Positions 4,953 to 5,010 of a stretch of DNA of 5,010 nt are shown here, piece by piece. The stretch's first letter is position 1, and the number at the start of each line of letters is the position of its first letter. The notes beneath the pieces were generated by a model. The model saw only the letters and a list, made by a program, of their open reading frames with translations. It did not search any database and was not told the DNA's origin. Position numbers and translations under genes: made by a program. Source of the DNA: Planctomycetota bacterium (GTDB lineage Bacteria > Planctomycetota > J058 > J103); assembly GCA_003694875.1 (NCBI GenBank), contig RFJN01000205.1:1-5010 (forward strand). The letters run 5' to 3'.

Positions 4953-5010
4953 CACCGCCGGCAACACGACCGCGGGGACTTGCGTCCCGATCGGCCGCGG
5001 CGGCATCATC
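4953..5010. other. Window end, no gene supported
   Basis: 58 bases after the repeat-protein stop. A small hairpin GGGAC/GTCCC (4975-4979, 4984-4988) with a TTGC loop is present. No start with a ribosome site and no recognisable coding segment can be defined; the next gene is presumably beyond the edge. Confidence 0.4.

Noticed and set aside
4953..5010. Possible minus-strand gene entering from the right edge (ATG-like codons near 5004-5009)
   Set aside because: The frame is too short, has no visible ribosome site, and gives a non-specific Pro/Val/Ala sequence that runs into the antisense of the repeat gene.

Overview
This is a very GC-rich, gene-dense bacterial segment. Third codon positions are almost all G or C, GTG is used as a start codon alongside ATG, and Shine-Dalgarno sites are strong. 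Glycine decarboxylase is split into two subunit genes (gcvPA-gcvPB). That arrangement, a low-specificity threonine aldolase and a twin-arginine signal peptide fit a high-GC proteobacterium. A gammaproteobacterium of the Ectothiorhodospiraceae/Chromatiales type is my guess, but nothing in the window fixes the lineage.

Plus strand, 1-2772: a tightly packed operon. It opens with the last 133 codons of gcvPA, overlaps into gcvPB through an ATGA junction, and continues 4 bp later into a class I SAM-dependent methyltransferase gene that starts with GTG. GcvPA and GcvPB form the P-protein of the glycine cleavage system, which decarboxylates glycine and passes the aminomethyl group to the lipoyl H-protein. 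The methyltransferase substrate is unknown.

2773-2992: a 220-bp convergent intergenic region with no gene, unusually rich in potential hairpins. One has a GGAA loop, one is a strong TTCG-loop hairpin, and together with a third they can be enclosed by a short closing stem.

Minus strand, 4072-2993: ltaE, a PLP-dependent L-threonine (allo-threonine) aldolase that makes glycine and acetaldehyde. It converges on the glycine-cleavage operon, so a glycine-producing and a glycine-consuming enzyme are neighbours here, on opposite strands.

4073-4241: a 169-bp divergent promoter region with a GCAA-loop hairpin and a plausible extended -10 for ltaE.

Plus strand, 4242-4952: an unrecognised exported protein of 236 residues. 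It has a twin-arginine-type signal peptide followed by an extremely Arg/His-rich, lysine- and cysteine-free mature region, built mainly from 2.5 copies of a 59-residue (177-bp) tandem repeat. This is the most unusual item in the window. The final 58 bases hold no gene I can support.
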